Shown in pieces: positions 17,765 to 25,586 of a stretch of 64,000 bases of DNA. Under the pieces are notes generated by a model that ran no database searches, was not told the DNA's origin, and was given only the letters and a program-made list of their open reading frames with translations. Positions within the stretch are counted from its first letter, which is position 1, and every line of letters begins with the position of its first letter. The position numbers and the translations under genes were made by a program. Source of the stretch: Rheinheimera sp. 4Y26 (GTDB taxonomy: Bacteria; Pseudomonadota; Gammaproteobacteria; Enterobacterales; Alteromonadaceae); contig NZ_JAOBWS010000003.1 of NCBI RefSeq assembly GCF_025245835.1, forward strand, positions 124,001 through 188,000, in the 5' to 3' direction.

Positions 17765-17782
17765 TGTAAACTATTGTGAACA
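17765..17782 (-). promoter_or_regulatory. TyrR box upstream of tyrR
   Basis: TGTAAA-CTATTG-TGAACA matches the TyrR consensus TGTAAA-N6-TTTACA at 10 of 12 positions with exact spacing. It lies 72 bp before the tyrR start codon and just beyond the phhB terminator, a suitable place for autoregulation. Confidence 0.6.
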
Positions 17783-17798
17783 ATTTCCTTTAGACAAT

Positions 17799-17822
17799 AA
17801 AAAAAGCTGCCGTAGCAGCTTT
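17799..17822 (-). terminator. intrinsic terminator of phhA-phhB
   Basis: AAAGCTGC-cgta-GCAGCTTT is a perfect 8-bp stem followed on the minus strand by a run of T residues, 20 bp after the phhB stop. It separates the phhAB transcript from tyrR. Confidence 0.85.
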
Positions 17823-17841
17823 AGTTATCAGTGAAAAGGCT

Positions 17842-18183
17842 TTAGTCAGCCAATAGCTGGTCGGTTTTAGCGGCGCAGATAAAGTCGTTCTTGTGCAGGC
17901 CTTTAATCGAATGCGACCACCAGGTGACTGTCAGTTTACCCCATTCCAGCAGTAATGCCGGGTGATGGCCTTCCTCTTCTGCCATTTGCGCCACTTTATT
18001 GTGAAATGCCCAGGCCTGTTTAAAGTTTTTAAACTTGTAGCTGCGCTCCAGTTGCAAAATGCCATCACGCACGACCGGCACCCAGTCCGGTAACTGACGC
18101 ATCAGTTCCGGCAATTCGGCGTCAGACACTTTTGGCGCATCAGCGCGGCAGGCTTCACATTTCATTACAGCTAATTCAGTCAT
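17842..18183 (-). CDS. phhB: pterin-4a-carbinolamine dehydratase
   Basis: PhhB dehydrates the 4a-hydroxy-pterin released by phenylalanine hydroxylase so that the tetrahydropterin cofactor can be recycled. The 113-residue product shows the family core: [19 protein letters not shown], the active-site [18 protein letters not shown] and [13 protein letters not shown]. It follows phhA by 43 bp, ahead of a terminator, so phhA and phhB form one operon as in Pseudomonas. The first residues include two cysteines (CEACRA), common in bacterial members. Confidence 0.95.
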   Translation of the reverse strand: MTELAVMKCEACRADAPKVSDAELPELMRQLPDWVPVVRDGILQLERSYKFKNFKQAWAFHNKVAQMAEEEGHHPALLLEWGKLTVTWWSHSIKGLHKNDFICAAKTDQLLAD

Positions 18184-18226
18184 GGTAGTTCTCTGTTGTC
18201 CTTGTTGATCTTGCTATTACCGGCGC

Positions 18227-19018
18227 TTAGCTGGCTTTTTTCTGTTTGGGTTCAAATTTAGGCGCATGCATACCAAGAGCTCTTGCCTGTTGCACCAGCG
18301 CCATCAGATCCAACTGAGCTATGTCGAATAAGTCGCGGATCTTATTAATTTTAAAATAAATAGGTTGCATGATATCGATGCGGTATGGCGTTCTGAGCAC
18401 ATCAATGACATCCAGTGTTTTACGCTCTGGTACATCAGAATGCATGGCATATTGGGTTTCGCCAGGAGAGGATAAAATACCACCGCCATAAATACGCAGG
18501 CCATCGTCGGTTTGTAATAAACCAAACTCAATGGTGAACCAGTACAGACGTGCCAGATAGACCCTGTCTTCTTTGCTCGCTGCCAGGCCTAACTTGCCAT
18601 AGATATGGGTAAATTCAGCAAAATCCGGATGGGTTAACATGGCACAATGGCCAAAAATTTCGTGGAAAATATCCGGCTCCTGCAAATAATCAAATTCTTC
18701 CTTGCTGCGGATAAAAGTTGCTACCGGAAATTTTTTGTTGGCCAGCAATTCAAAAAAGCGGTCGAAGCTGATGAGTGCCGGCACCTCAGCGCATTCCCAG
18801 CCAGTGGTGGCGCGCAATACCTTGCTCACTTCTTCCAGTTGCGGGATGCGGTCTGTGGGTAAATTTAATTTTTCCAGACCCGCCATATATTCATCGCAAG
18901 CCTTTCCTTTAATGCAGGACAACTGACGGTTGATCAGCGCACTCCAGATTTCATTTTCTTCGTCCGACCAAGCGATAAAACCATTGGCGTCCGATTGTTT
19001 TGACACATATTTGCTCAT
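18227..19018 (-). CDS. phhA: phenylalanine 4-monooxygenase
   Basis: PhhA hydroxylates phenylalanine to tyrosine using Fe(II), O2 and tetrahydropterin, the entry step of this degradation pathway. The 263 residues correspond to the single catalytic domain of bacterial enzymes. The iron ligands are the two histidines of DIFHEIFGHCAML and the glutamate of YWFTIEFGL. It is the first gene of the phhAB unit. A near-consensus TyrR box about 118 bp upstream and a 9-bp inverted repeat in the leader suggest control by aromatic amino acids. Confidence 0.96.
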   Translation of the reverse strand: MSKYVSKQSDANGFIAWSDEENEIWSALINRQLSCIKGKACDEYMAGLEKLNLPTDRIPQLEEVSKVLRATTGWECAEVPALISFDRFFELLANKKFPVATFIRSKEEFDYLQEPDIFHEIFGHCAMLTHPDFAEFTHIYGKLGLAASKEDRVYLARLYWFTIEFGLLQTDDGLRIYGGGILSSPGETQYAMHSDVPERKTLDVIDVLRTPYRIDIMQPIYFKINKIRDLFDIAQLDLMALVQQARALGMHAPKFEPKQKKAS

Positions 19019-19071
19019 GTTACGACCTGTTGATTCTGCTTCGCCCGAGACTCTGATGGCGGGCTTTGATG

Positions 19072-19099
19072 GCCGGATCCTAGATGATTGGGATCCGGC
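19072..19099. repeat. 9-bp inverted repeat in the phhA leader
   Basis: GCCGGATCC-tagatgattg-GGATCCGGC is a perfect 9-bp inverted repeat with a 10-base spacer, 54-81 bp before the phhA start. There is no T run, so it is not a normal terminator. It could be a leader hairpin or a second protein-binding site. Confidence 0.55.
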
Positions 19100-19135
19100 T
19101 GTTAATCGTTGGTGATGAAATCGGCACTGCAGCTT

Positions 19136-19153
19136 TGTAATTATTTTTTTACA
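19136..19153 (-). promoter_or_regulatory. TyrR box upstream of phhA
   Basis: TGTAAT-TATTTT-TTTACA matches TGTAAA-N6-TTTACA at 11 of 12 positions with exact spacing. On the minus strand it overlaps a possible promoter (TTGATT, 17 bp, AATAAT). That would suit repression, or control that depends on aromatic effectors. Confidence 0.7.
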
Positions 19154-19194
19154 GCAATCTCAAATCAAAAATATATACCATTGATTAATAAAGA

Positions 19195-20400
19195 TTATTT
19201 TTGCTGTTGCTGCATCTTTACCAAGGCCTGTTCCAGGTCGGCAATAATGTCTTCAACATGTTCCAGGCCCACCGAAATGCGAATAAGCCCATCGCTGATG
19301 CCCGCCGCCTGACGTTCTTCTGCAGTGTAAGGACTGTGCGTCATCGACGCCGGATGTTGAATGAGGGACTCAGCATCCCCCAGACTGACCGCCAGGCTCA
19401 GCAGCTTGCATTGATTGATAAAATAACGGCCATCATCGAGACTGCCGTTCAGTTCAAAGGCAAGAACGCCACCGGCTGCTTTCATTTGTTTACCGATAAA
19501 ACGATGCCCGGGATGCTCCGGCAAGCCCGGGTAATACACGGTGTCAATCGCCGGGTGTCTGGCCAGATATTCCGCCACACGCTGTGCATTGGCGCAGTGG
19601 CGCTCCATTCGTACTGACAAGGTTTTTAAACCGCGGATAATTAACCAGGCATCATGCGGGCTGATAGTTGCCCCCATATCCTTGAGCGTAGTGAGTTTAA
19701 TGGTCTGAATTTTTTCTGCATCAGACACAATAATACCGGCGACCAAGTCACCATGACCGTTCAGATATTTAGTGGCACTGTGCAGCACAATATCAATGCC
19801 AAAACGCGCAGGTTGCTGCAATAAAGGTGTCAGAAAGGTGTTATCAATCACCGATAAAATGCCGTGTTTTTTACAGAAACTGCCTAAAAACTCCAGATCC
19901 AGCACCACCAGATTTGGGTTGATTGGCGTTTCAGCGAATAACATTTTGGTGTTTGGCTTAAGCGCTGCTTCCACAGCTGCATGGTCGGTCATATCGACAA
20001 AACTGACTTCAATGCCATAACGGGCAAACTGATGATTAAAAAGGGCAAAACTGCAACCATAAATGGCTTTACTGGCAATCAGGTGATCGCCCTGCTGTAA
20101 AAATGCCATAGTGGCAGCGGCAACCGCGCCCATGCCGGTTGCAGTTGCTGCTGCGTCCTGCATGCCTTCAAGGGCTGCAACTTTCAGCTCCAGCTCACGG
20201 GTGGTTGGGTTGCCAAGGCGGGTGTAGATAAACCCCGGCGCTTCACCGGCAAAACGCGCAGCGCCCTGCTCAGCGCTGTCGAACACAAAAGTGGAGGTTT
20301 GGTATAAAGGGGTGGCCAGTGCACCATATTGGGCGTCTTTCACTTTACCGGCATGGATACATTGGGTTTCTGCGTGCTTAAACTGCTGTTGACTGCTCAT
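19195..20400 (-). CDS. megL: methionine gamma-lyase (Cys/Met-metabolism PLP enzyme)
   Basis: This enzyme probably splits methionine to 2-oxobutyrate, methanethiol and ammonia. The 401-residue product belongs to the cystathionine gamma-synthase/lyase family. It shows IYTRLGNPTTRELE, SVIDNTFLTP and the PLP lysine in LHSATKYLNGHGD. Cys116 in IYGCSF occupies the position of the cysteine that marks methionine gamma-lyases, which separates it from cystathionine lyases. ATG 20400 is used; a TTG 13 codons upstream is in frame but less likely. It is not part of the phe operon, from which it is separated by 176 bp, but it fits the amino-acid-degrading character of the region. Cystathionine or homocysteine lyase activity cannot be excluded. 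Confidence 0.88.
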   Translation of the reverse strand: MSSQQQFKHAETQCIHAGKVKDAQYGALATPLYQTSTFVFDSAEQGAARFAGEAPGFIYTRLGNPTTRELELKVAALEGMQDAAATATGMGAVAAATMAFLQQGDHLIASKAIYGCSFALFNHQFARYGIEVSFVDMTDHAAVEAALKPNTKMLFAETPINPNLVVLDLEFLGSFCKKHGILSVIDNTFLTPLLQQPARFGIDIVLHSATKYLNGHGDLVAGIIVSDAEKIQTIKLTTLKDMGATISPHDAWLIIRGLKTLSVRMERHCANAQRVAEYLARHPAIDTVYYPGLPEHPGHRFIGKQMKAAGGVLAFELNGSLDDGRYFINQCKLLSLAVSLGDAESLIQHPASMTHSPYTAEERQAAGISDGLIRISVGLEHVEDIIADLEQALVKMQQQQK

Positions 20401-20532
20401 AACAAAAAATACTGCCTTAGATGATTTATTTTTAATCAAAGCAAATTAGTTATATAGAGCACAAGGCATGCGGACATCTGTCTGTCTGCATTTACAGCAA
20501 ATCCAATGGCAAAAAATGCGCTGATGTAAAAA

Positions 20533-21552
20533 TTAGTTTGCAGTTGTCCCTGGTTTAAGCTTTTTCAATAAATCGCTGGCAATTTGGCGCAGCAACATCG
20601 GCTCTGCTGTTTTAGTCGGTAAAGGTCTGAGCTCTTGCTGGGCAAAACGACCAAGCCGCGCCACCAGGATAGCTGCCAGAACACCCTGACCCAGCCGCGC
20701 CGATAACTTTCCGGTCAGTTCTGCACCGAGTAAATCGCTGCCAACATCAATGGCCATCTCACTGGCGCCGGTAAAAAACAAAGTTTTGATACATTTTTTA
20801 ATCATGCGCAGACTGCGCAGCTTGCCCATAGGGGCTCCATACAACAACGAAATTTCTCTGAGCATTAAACTGCCACGCCACAACACCAACAGCATATCGG
20901 CAAGCGCAAAGGGACTGAGCGCCACCGCAACACCGGTTTGCATCGCAGCCTGACGGATTTGTTGCTCTACCCTTTTGTCTAAAGGCGTCAGCACTGTATT
21001 GTCAAACAACTTCAGTACTTCGGCGTCGCTAAACTCGGCTTTGTGCTGTTGCTTAAACTGTTGCCACAAAGGGTCAACAAGTTCCTGTTGCTGCATACTG
21101 TGTTGAATTTGCTGACACATAGGCATGGCTTCACCAAACTGCAGCGACTGCTCCAGCCGCTCTGTTGCCTCACGCCATTGCTGCCGTTGCTGCAAAGTGC
21201 GGCCAAGTCGCCACTGCTGATAACCAAAGCGAGCCAGCAGTGCAGTGCTGAAAAAGGTCAGCGCCGACACCAAACCACCTTGCAATAATCCGGCTTGCCA
21301 GCTGTCGACCACAAAAGAGGCCCACTGCCATAACGCCAGCACGCTGACACTGACAAGGGCGCCGCCCCACCAAAACAACTGTTGTCTCGAGGTTTTCCGT
21401 GCCTCGCTGTTGTCCGGCGCTGCGGTTTCAGTGGCAAAATCGACCTGGTCAAACTGTTGTGCCGGTGCCAGAGCCTGCTGCTCCTGGGTTTTAGCTTGCA
21501 GCGCGCTAAATGTAGCTTCATCAAATACCACGGCTTTTTTTAAGTCCGTCAT
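20533..21552 (-). CDS. ycjF: TIGR01620/YcjF family inner-membrane protein
   Basis: YcjF is a membrane protein of unknown molecular role found beside ycjX. The 339-residue product has a soluble N-terminal region of about 60 residues, two transmembrane helices (about 60-80 and 88-107), a charged helical region, then the conserved DUF697-like C-terminal domain (ALSPFALADMLLVLWR, RLGRFAQQELRPLP). It overlaps ycjX by ATGA, so both are made from one message, as in enterobacteria where ycjXF accompany the psp genes. Confidence 0.93.
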   Translation of the reverse strand: MTDLKKAVVFDEATFSALQAKTQEQQALAPAQQFDQVDFATETAAPDNSEARKTSRQQLFWWGGALVSVSVLALWQWASFVVDSWQAGLLQGGLVSALTFFSTALLARFGYQQWRLGRTLQQRQQWREATERLEQSLQFGEAMPMCQQIQHSMQQQELVDPLWQQFKQQHKAEFSDAEVLKLFDNTVLTPLDKRVEQQIRQAAMQTGVAVALSPFALADMLLVLWRGSLMLREISLLYGAPMGKLRSLRMIKKCIKTLFFTGASEMAIDVGSDLLGAELTGKLSARLGQGVLAAILVARLGRFAQQELRPLPTKTAEPMLLRQIASDLLKKLKPGTTAN

Positions 21553-22925
21553 GTCATATGTTCTCCAATCAGAAACTCCAGCGCCTGATCCAGCCTTAAA
21601 TGGGGCAGCACCTGTTGTGGCATCGGCCTTGGCAAAAATACCGGAAAAGCAAATTGATGATGCTGAAATAACAAAGGTGACGGCATAGACCAGGGCACTT
21701 CACCGGGGAATAAAGTAACAACCTCGCCAGTTGCGGCGGCAATGCCCCGCAAACAAGGCTGCGCCCCCTCAGGCGTCTGAACCTGACCAAATTCACTGCA
21801 CACCACGGCCGACAGCGCCATGGCTTCGGACTGGCAATATTGATAACGACTATCCTGCAACGGTTGCTGCAACAACTGTTGCAGCAATAAGGTGAGATTT
21901 TTATGTTGCTCCGGCGTCAGTTGATCGGCCTTACTAGCCGCAAATAACACTTTACTGATGCGCGGTTTAAACAATCTGCGCCACCAACCGGTCGGGCCAT
22001 ACTGAAAACTTTGCAAAATCAGCATTAAAGCCTGCTGCAGCTCCTGCAATACATCATAACCGGCGTTTAACGCCGACAAACAATCCACCAGTACCACCTG
22101 ATGATCAATACCGGCAAAATATTGTTGATAAAATGGCGTGATCACCAGTTTTTGATAACTGACATAATGTTGCTGCAAGCGGTTTAATAATTTTGACGGC
22201 TGCTGCAACTGCGACGGTAATAACGGAAATAACTGCAACAGCGGCGTACCTGCAAGCTCAGCAGGCAATAACAAACGACCGGGCTGCAGCAGGCAGGCAT
22301 GGCACCCGCTTCGGAATTTCTGCAATAACTCACTGTATTTATTTGTCAGTTGCTGTAACTGCTGTTCAGAGTCATCGTTGAGATCAATCTGTGCTAAATA
22401 GGCGGCAAACTCAGCACCAAGTGCAGCTCTGTGTGGTTTTTCAAACAGTTGCCAGCTGAACTGACACCAGCTCTGATAATCCTGCGACAGCATGGGCAAA
22501 TCGAGCAACCATTCGCCCGGATAATCCACCACATCTAATTGCAACGTACGATAGTCGGTCAGTTGAGCGGCCAGACCGCTGGCCGGCCTATAGCGTAAGT
22601 TCAGCGACAACTGGCTCCAGCTGCTGGTCGAAGCGGGCCACTGGCCTTGTTGCAGCTGCTGCAGATTACTTTCATAAGGAAAACGGGGAGTTTGCATATT
22701 TTGCAAACTATCAATGCGACCGCCAAGATAACGTTGCTGGCTAAATGGTGAGAAAAAAGGCAGTTGTACCGAGGCGACAGGTGCGGTCAGCTGATTCACC
22801 AGGCTGGTAATAAAAGCCGTTTTGCCGGCACCAGATAAACCCGTTACACCAAGTCTGAGATGACGATTAAATACACGTTTAGTAAATTGTTGACTTTGCT
22901 GCTGGAACTCTTGCCAGATTTGCAT
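21549..22925 (-). CDS. ycjX: YcjX/DUF463 P-loop GTPase-like protein
   Basis: YcjX is a predicted nucleotide-binding protein linked to the phage-shock response. The 458-residue product has Walker A GLSGAGKT (residues 29-36) and VVLVDCLSALNAGY as a Walker-B-like strand. LFAASKADQLTPEQH looks like a guanine-specificity motif of the NKxD kind (SKAD). The middle is unusually rich in glutamine, which is also seen in other proteins of this window. It lies 46 bp after pspC with a hairpin between them, and is coupled to ycjF. Confidence 0.93.
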   Translation of the reverse strand: MQIWQEFQQQSQQFTKRVFNRHLRLGVTGLSGAGKTAFITSLVNQLTAPVASVQLPFFSPFSQQRYLGGRIDSLQNMQTPRFPYESNLQQLQQGQWPASTSSWSQLSLNLRYRPASGLAAQLTDYRTLQLDVVDYPGEWLLDLPMLSQDYQSWCQFSWQLFEKPHRAALGAEFAAYLAQIDLNDDSEQQLQQLTNKYSELLQKFRSGCHACLLQPGRLLLPAELAGTPLLQLFPLLPSQLQQPSKLLNRLQQHYVSYQKLVITPFYQQYFAGIDHQVVLVDCLSALNAGYDVLQELQQALMLILQSFQYGPTGWWRRLFKPRISKVLFAASKADQLTPEQHKNLTLLLQQLLQQPLQDSRYQYCQSEAMALSAVVCSEFGQVQTPEGAQPCLRGIAAATGEVVTLFPGEVPWSMPSPLLFQHHQFAFPVFLPRPMPQQVLPHLRLDQALEFLIGEHMT

Positions 22926-22951
22926 CTGCCCTCCAAATACTGCCAGATGGA

Positions 22952-22969
22952 AGCCACCCGAAGGTGGCT
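22952..22969 (-). repeat. UUCG hairpin between pspC and ycjX
   Basis: AGCCACC-cgaa-GGTGGCT gives, in the minus-strand RNA, a 7-bp stem closed by a UUCG tetraloop, directly after the pspC stop. There is no T run. It is probably an mRNA-stabilising or processing hairpin that lets pspABC and ycjXF differ in expression. Confidence 0.6.
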
Positions 22970-22970
22970 G

Positions 22971-23381
22971 TCAGAGCCGGTTAAACTCGCGGTTTAACTG
23001 GTATTTGCTGGATGTTACATAACGCTCCATGGCACGCAGCCTTTGCTCAATATGTTCAAACTGCTGCTGCAGATGGTTCAGCGCTTGTTTTGGCGCTTCA
23101 CCCCGTTGCCAAATCCGGGTTTTTACTTCAACCGGTCTGTCCACTTTTGGCACTGGAGGTGTGCCTTTACGGGCCTCCGCCACCGATTTTTTCTCTAGCA
23201 CTATCCAGCCGACAAAATATAACACTGGTAGAAAACTGCCAAACCCTAAGAGCACAGACGCCAGAGCCACCACCCGCACTAACCACAGCTCCCAGCCGAA
23301 GTAGTCGGCTATACCGGCGCAGACGCCGGCGATTTTGCCGTTGCGGTCATCCCGCAACAATTCTTTTTTAACTGTGCTCAT
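22971..23381 (-). CDS. pspC: phage shock protein C
   Basis: PspC is an inner-membrane protein that with PspB detects envelope stress and recruits PspA away from PspF. The 136-residue product begins with the PspC domain: ELLRDDRNGKIAGVCAGIADYFG, then two hydrophobic segments (about 34-50 and 52-68). A C-terminal cytoplasmic part of about 65 residues is predicted to be coiled coil (LNHLQQQFEHIEQRLRAMER). ATG 23381 has GGAG eight bases upstream and overlaps pspB by 14 bp. A frame extension of 60 codons upstream is only a shadow of pspB. Confidence 0.95.
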   Translation of the reverse strand: MSTVKKELLRDDRNGKIAGVCAGIADYFGWELWLVRVVALASVLLGFGSFLPVLYFVGWIVLEKKSVAEARKGTPPVPKVDRPVEVKTRIWQRGEAPKQALNHLQQQFEHIEQRLRAMERYVTSSKYQLNREFNRL

Positions 23382-23610
23382 GCTCACGTCTCCAGTTTGG
23401 CGACTCTGCATCCAGAATGGCTTCCAGCGTTTTAATGCGGTCGGCCATTTTTTCCGCTTTGCCAGACAGGTCATTAAGCTGCGCCAACTCACTGTCTGAC
23501 AAACCTTCAGACATTTTGTTTTTGCTGCGGTAATGCATGATGACCCAGATTGGCGCCACAAAGATCATGAACAGGATCAGTGGTATACCAATAAACTCGT
23601 TAATTTCCAT
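23368..23610 (-). CDS. pspB: phage shock protein B
   Basis: PspB is the small partner of PspC in sensing inner-membrane stress. The 80-residue product has one N-terminal transmembrane helix (IGIPLILFMIFVAPIWVIMHY), then a cytoplasmic coiled-coil tail with heptad leucines (LSDSELAQLNDLSGKAEKMA...IKTLEAIL). Length and layout match the family. It is translated 25 bp after pspA and overlaps pspC by 14 bp. Confidence 0.95.
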   Translation of the reverse strand: MEINEFIGIPLILFMIFVAPIWVIMHYRSKNKMSEGLSDSELAQLNDLSGKAEKMADRIKTLEAILDAESPNWRREHEHS

Positions 23611-23635
23611 GTTGGGACTCCCAAACGCCTGATAA

Positions 23636-24304
23636 TCAGGCGTTGTTATCGTTATTCAGTTTTGCTTTTAATGCAGCCAGTTCTGAGTCAATTTTGTCCT
23701 GAGCGGCCAGCTCGGCAAATTCATCACGCAAGGTTTTTTTACCTAAGTCGTAAGATTCGACCTGAGCTTCCAGCGTGTCAATTTTTTGCTCATAACGCTC
23801 GAACTTATACATTGCATCGTTTAAGCGGTTGCTGTCTAACGATTTTTTAACTTCTAATCTTGAAGCTACTGTTTTTTGACGCATCAGCATCGATTTCTGC
23901 CGGGCTTTGGCATCCGCCAGTTTTTCCTGCAGCTGTGCCACTTCGTCCTGTAATTTGCTGACATGTGCATCCAGATTTGCGATGTCTGCTGTAACTGCTG
24001 TTGCCTGGTCTGCTGCTTTTTGTTTTTCAATCAGCGCAGAGCGGGCTAAATCATCACGATTTTTTGACAAAGCCAGTTCAGCTTTTGCCTGCCAGTCGGC
24101 GACTTCTTCTTCCAGGCGGTTCACCACACGTTGCAGTTCTTTTTTCTCAGCAATAGTTTTGGCTGAGGTTGAACGCACTTCAACCAGCGTGTCTTCCATT
24201 TCCTGAATAATTAAGCGCACCATTTTTTCCGGATCTTCCGCTTTATCTAATAAAGCGTTGATGTTTGAATTCACGATGTCTGAGAAGCGAGAGAAAATAC
24301 CCAT
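23636..24304 (-). CDS. pspA: phage shock protein A
   Basis: PspA is an ESCRT-III/Vipp1-like protein that binds and stabilises damaged inner membrane and, when membranes are intact, inhibits PspF. The 222-residue product is almost wholly helical. It has the amphipathic N-terminal helix MGIFSRFSDIVNSNINALLDKAEDPEKM, then the conserved LIIQEMEDTLVEVRS and long coiled coil. Length is typical. It is the first gene of pspABC, with a putative sigma-54 promoter about 45 bp before its start and a GAGG ribosome site. pspD and pspE are not present. Confidence 0.96.
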   Translation of the reverse strand: MGIFSRFSDIVNSNINALLDKAEDPEKMVRLIIQEMEDTLVEVRSTSAKTIAEKKELQRVVNRLEEEVADWQAKAELALSKNRDDLARSALIEKQKAADQATAVTADIANLDAHVSKLQDEVAQLQEKLADAKARQKSMLMRQKTVASRLEVKKSLDSNRLNDAMYKFERYEQKIDTLEAQVESYDLGKKTLRDEFAELAAQDKIDSELAALKAKLNNDNNA

Positions 24305-24348
24305 GATAGTTACCTCATTAATTGTCGGTGTTTTACGCTTTTACTTAT

Positions 24349-24363
24349 TCAGGTTTCTTGCCA
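24349..24363 (-). promoter_or_regulatory. candidate sigma-54 promoter of pspA
   Basis: On the minus strand TGGCA (24363-24359) is a perfect -24 half. The -12 half is CTGA (24352-24349) where TTGC/TTGT is usual, and the GG-to-G(A) spacing of ten bases is right. Transcription would start near 24337. The weak -12 half keeps confidence moderate; sigma-54 control of pspA by PspF is established in enterobacteria. Confidence 0.5.
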
Positions 24364-24450
24364 ACTTGCAAAAAACTTTTATCTTGTTGTTTTTATTATG
24401 TTTTAATTATTTTTCAATAGTTCTTCTGAAAAAGTGCATTTTGAAATAGA

Positions 24451-24481
24451 CTACTAATTAGCAAATTTAACCAATTAGTAG
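24451..24481. promoter_or_regulatory. inverted repeat, probable PspF upstream activating site
   Basis: CTACTAATT and AATTAGTAG form a perfect 9-bp inverted repeat with a 13-base spacer. It lies 8 bp before the pspF start and about 115-145 bp upstream of the putative pspA start site. TTAGT/TAATT-type halves resemble E. coli PspF sites. One site could both activate pspA and limit pspF. Confidence 0.6.
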
Positions 24482-24488
24482 CAGGGAT

Positions 24489-25586
24489 ATGGCCAGGTCA
24501 CTTCAACAGGACAACCTTATTGGGCAAGCCAACAGTTTTCTAAACGTGTTGGATCAGGTTTCACAAATAGCACCACTGAATAAACCGGTGTTAATCATTG
24601 GCGAGCGCGGCACAGGTAAAGAGCTGATAGCAGCCCGTTTACACTATTTATCCCAGCGCTGGGATCAATCTTATCTGACACTAAACTGTGCTTCTCTGAA
24701 TGAAAACTTATTGGAAAGTGAGTTATTTGGTCATGAGGCCGGTGCTTTTACCGGCGCCAGTAAAAGGCATGAGGGTCGGTTCGAAAGAGCCAACTTTGGC
24801 ACGCTGTTTTTGGATGAGCTGGCCAACACACCTGGTCTGGTGCAGGAAAAACTGCTGCGGGTGATTGAATATGGTGAATTTGAGCGGGTTGGCGGCAGCA
24901 GGCCTATTAAGGTCGATGTACGGCTGATTTGTGCCACCAACGAAGACTTACCCGGCATGGCTGAACGTGGCGAGTTTCGCGCCGACTTACTGGACCGGCT
25001 TGCCTTTGACGTGATCACCCTGCCACCGATGCGCGAACGGCGCGAAGACATACTGCTTCTAGCTGAACATTTTGCTATTAACATGGCGCGGGAACTTAAT
25101 TTTGAGCTTTTCAGCGGTTTTACCGAAAAAGCCAAACGTATGCTGCTCGATTACGACTGGCCAGGTAATGTGCGTGAGTTAAAAAACGTGGTAGAACGCA
25201 GTGTCTATCGCAGCAACAACCCTTATGTACCTGTACATCAGATTTTATTTGACCCTTTCGAATCGCCGTTCAGACCTCTTAGCAGAGTCAGAACCAATGA
25301 CAGAGTCAGCACTGCCAGCGAAACTGTGGCAGTAGCCAAAACGCCGGCATCCATGGATAATGCGCCGCCGCCTAACCGCGAACAGGTACCAGCGCAAAAT
25401 ATGATTGATTTTTCACAAAGCCAGGACTTTAAACAGCTGTCGGAACAGTTTGAAGTGACGCTCATTAAACAGGCGCTGGCTGCTTGTCAGTACAATCAGA
25501 AAAAAACGGCAGAAGCACTGAACCTGACTTATCATCAGCTGCGTGGTTATATGAAAAAATACAAACTGTTAGACAGCCAACAATGA
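24489..25586 (+). CDS. pspF: sigma-54 activator PspF of the phage shock operon
   Basis: PspF is an AAA+ activator that remodels sigma-54 polymerase at psp promoters. It has no sensory domain and is held inactive by PspA. The 365-residue product starts directly with the AAA+ domain: Walker A GERGTGKE (38-45), the sigma-54 contact loop GAFTGA (85-90), Walker B-like LFLDELANT and the arginine-finger region RADLLDRLAFDVITLPP. A helix-turn-helix lies at the C-terminus (KKTAEALNLTYHQLRGYMKKY). It is about 35 residues longer than E. coli PspF because of a flexible Ser/Thr/Pro-rich linker at about 255-315. It diverges from pspA, and its stop overlaps the sapA start (ATGA). Confidence 0.95.
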   Translation: MARSLQQDNLIGQANSFLNVLDQVSQIAPLNKPVLIIGERGTGKELIAARLHYLSQRWDQSYLTLNCASLNENLLESELFGHEAGAFTGASKRHEGRFERANFGTLFLDELANTPGLVQEKLLRVIEYGEFERVGGSRPIKVDVRLICATNEDLPGMAERGEFRADLLDRLAFDVITLPPMRERREDILLLAEHFAINMARELNFELFSGFTEKAKRMLLDYDWPGNVRELKNVVERSVYRSNNPYVPVHQILFDPFESPFRPLSRVRTNDRVSTASETVAVAKTPASMDNAPPPNREQVPAQNMIDFSQSQDFKQLSEQFEVTLIKQALAACQYNQKKTAEALNLTYHQLRGYMKKYKLLDSQQ

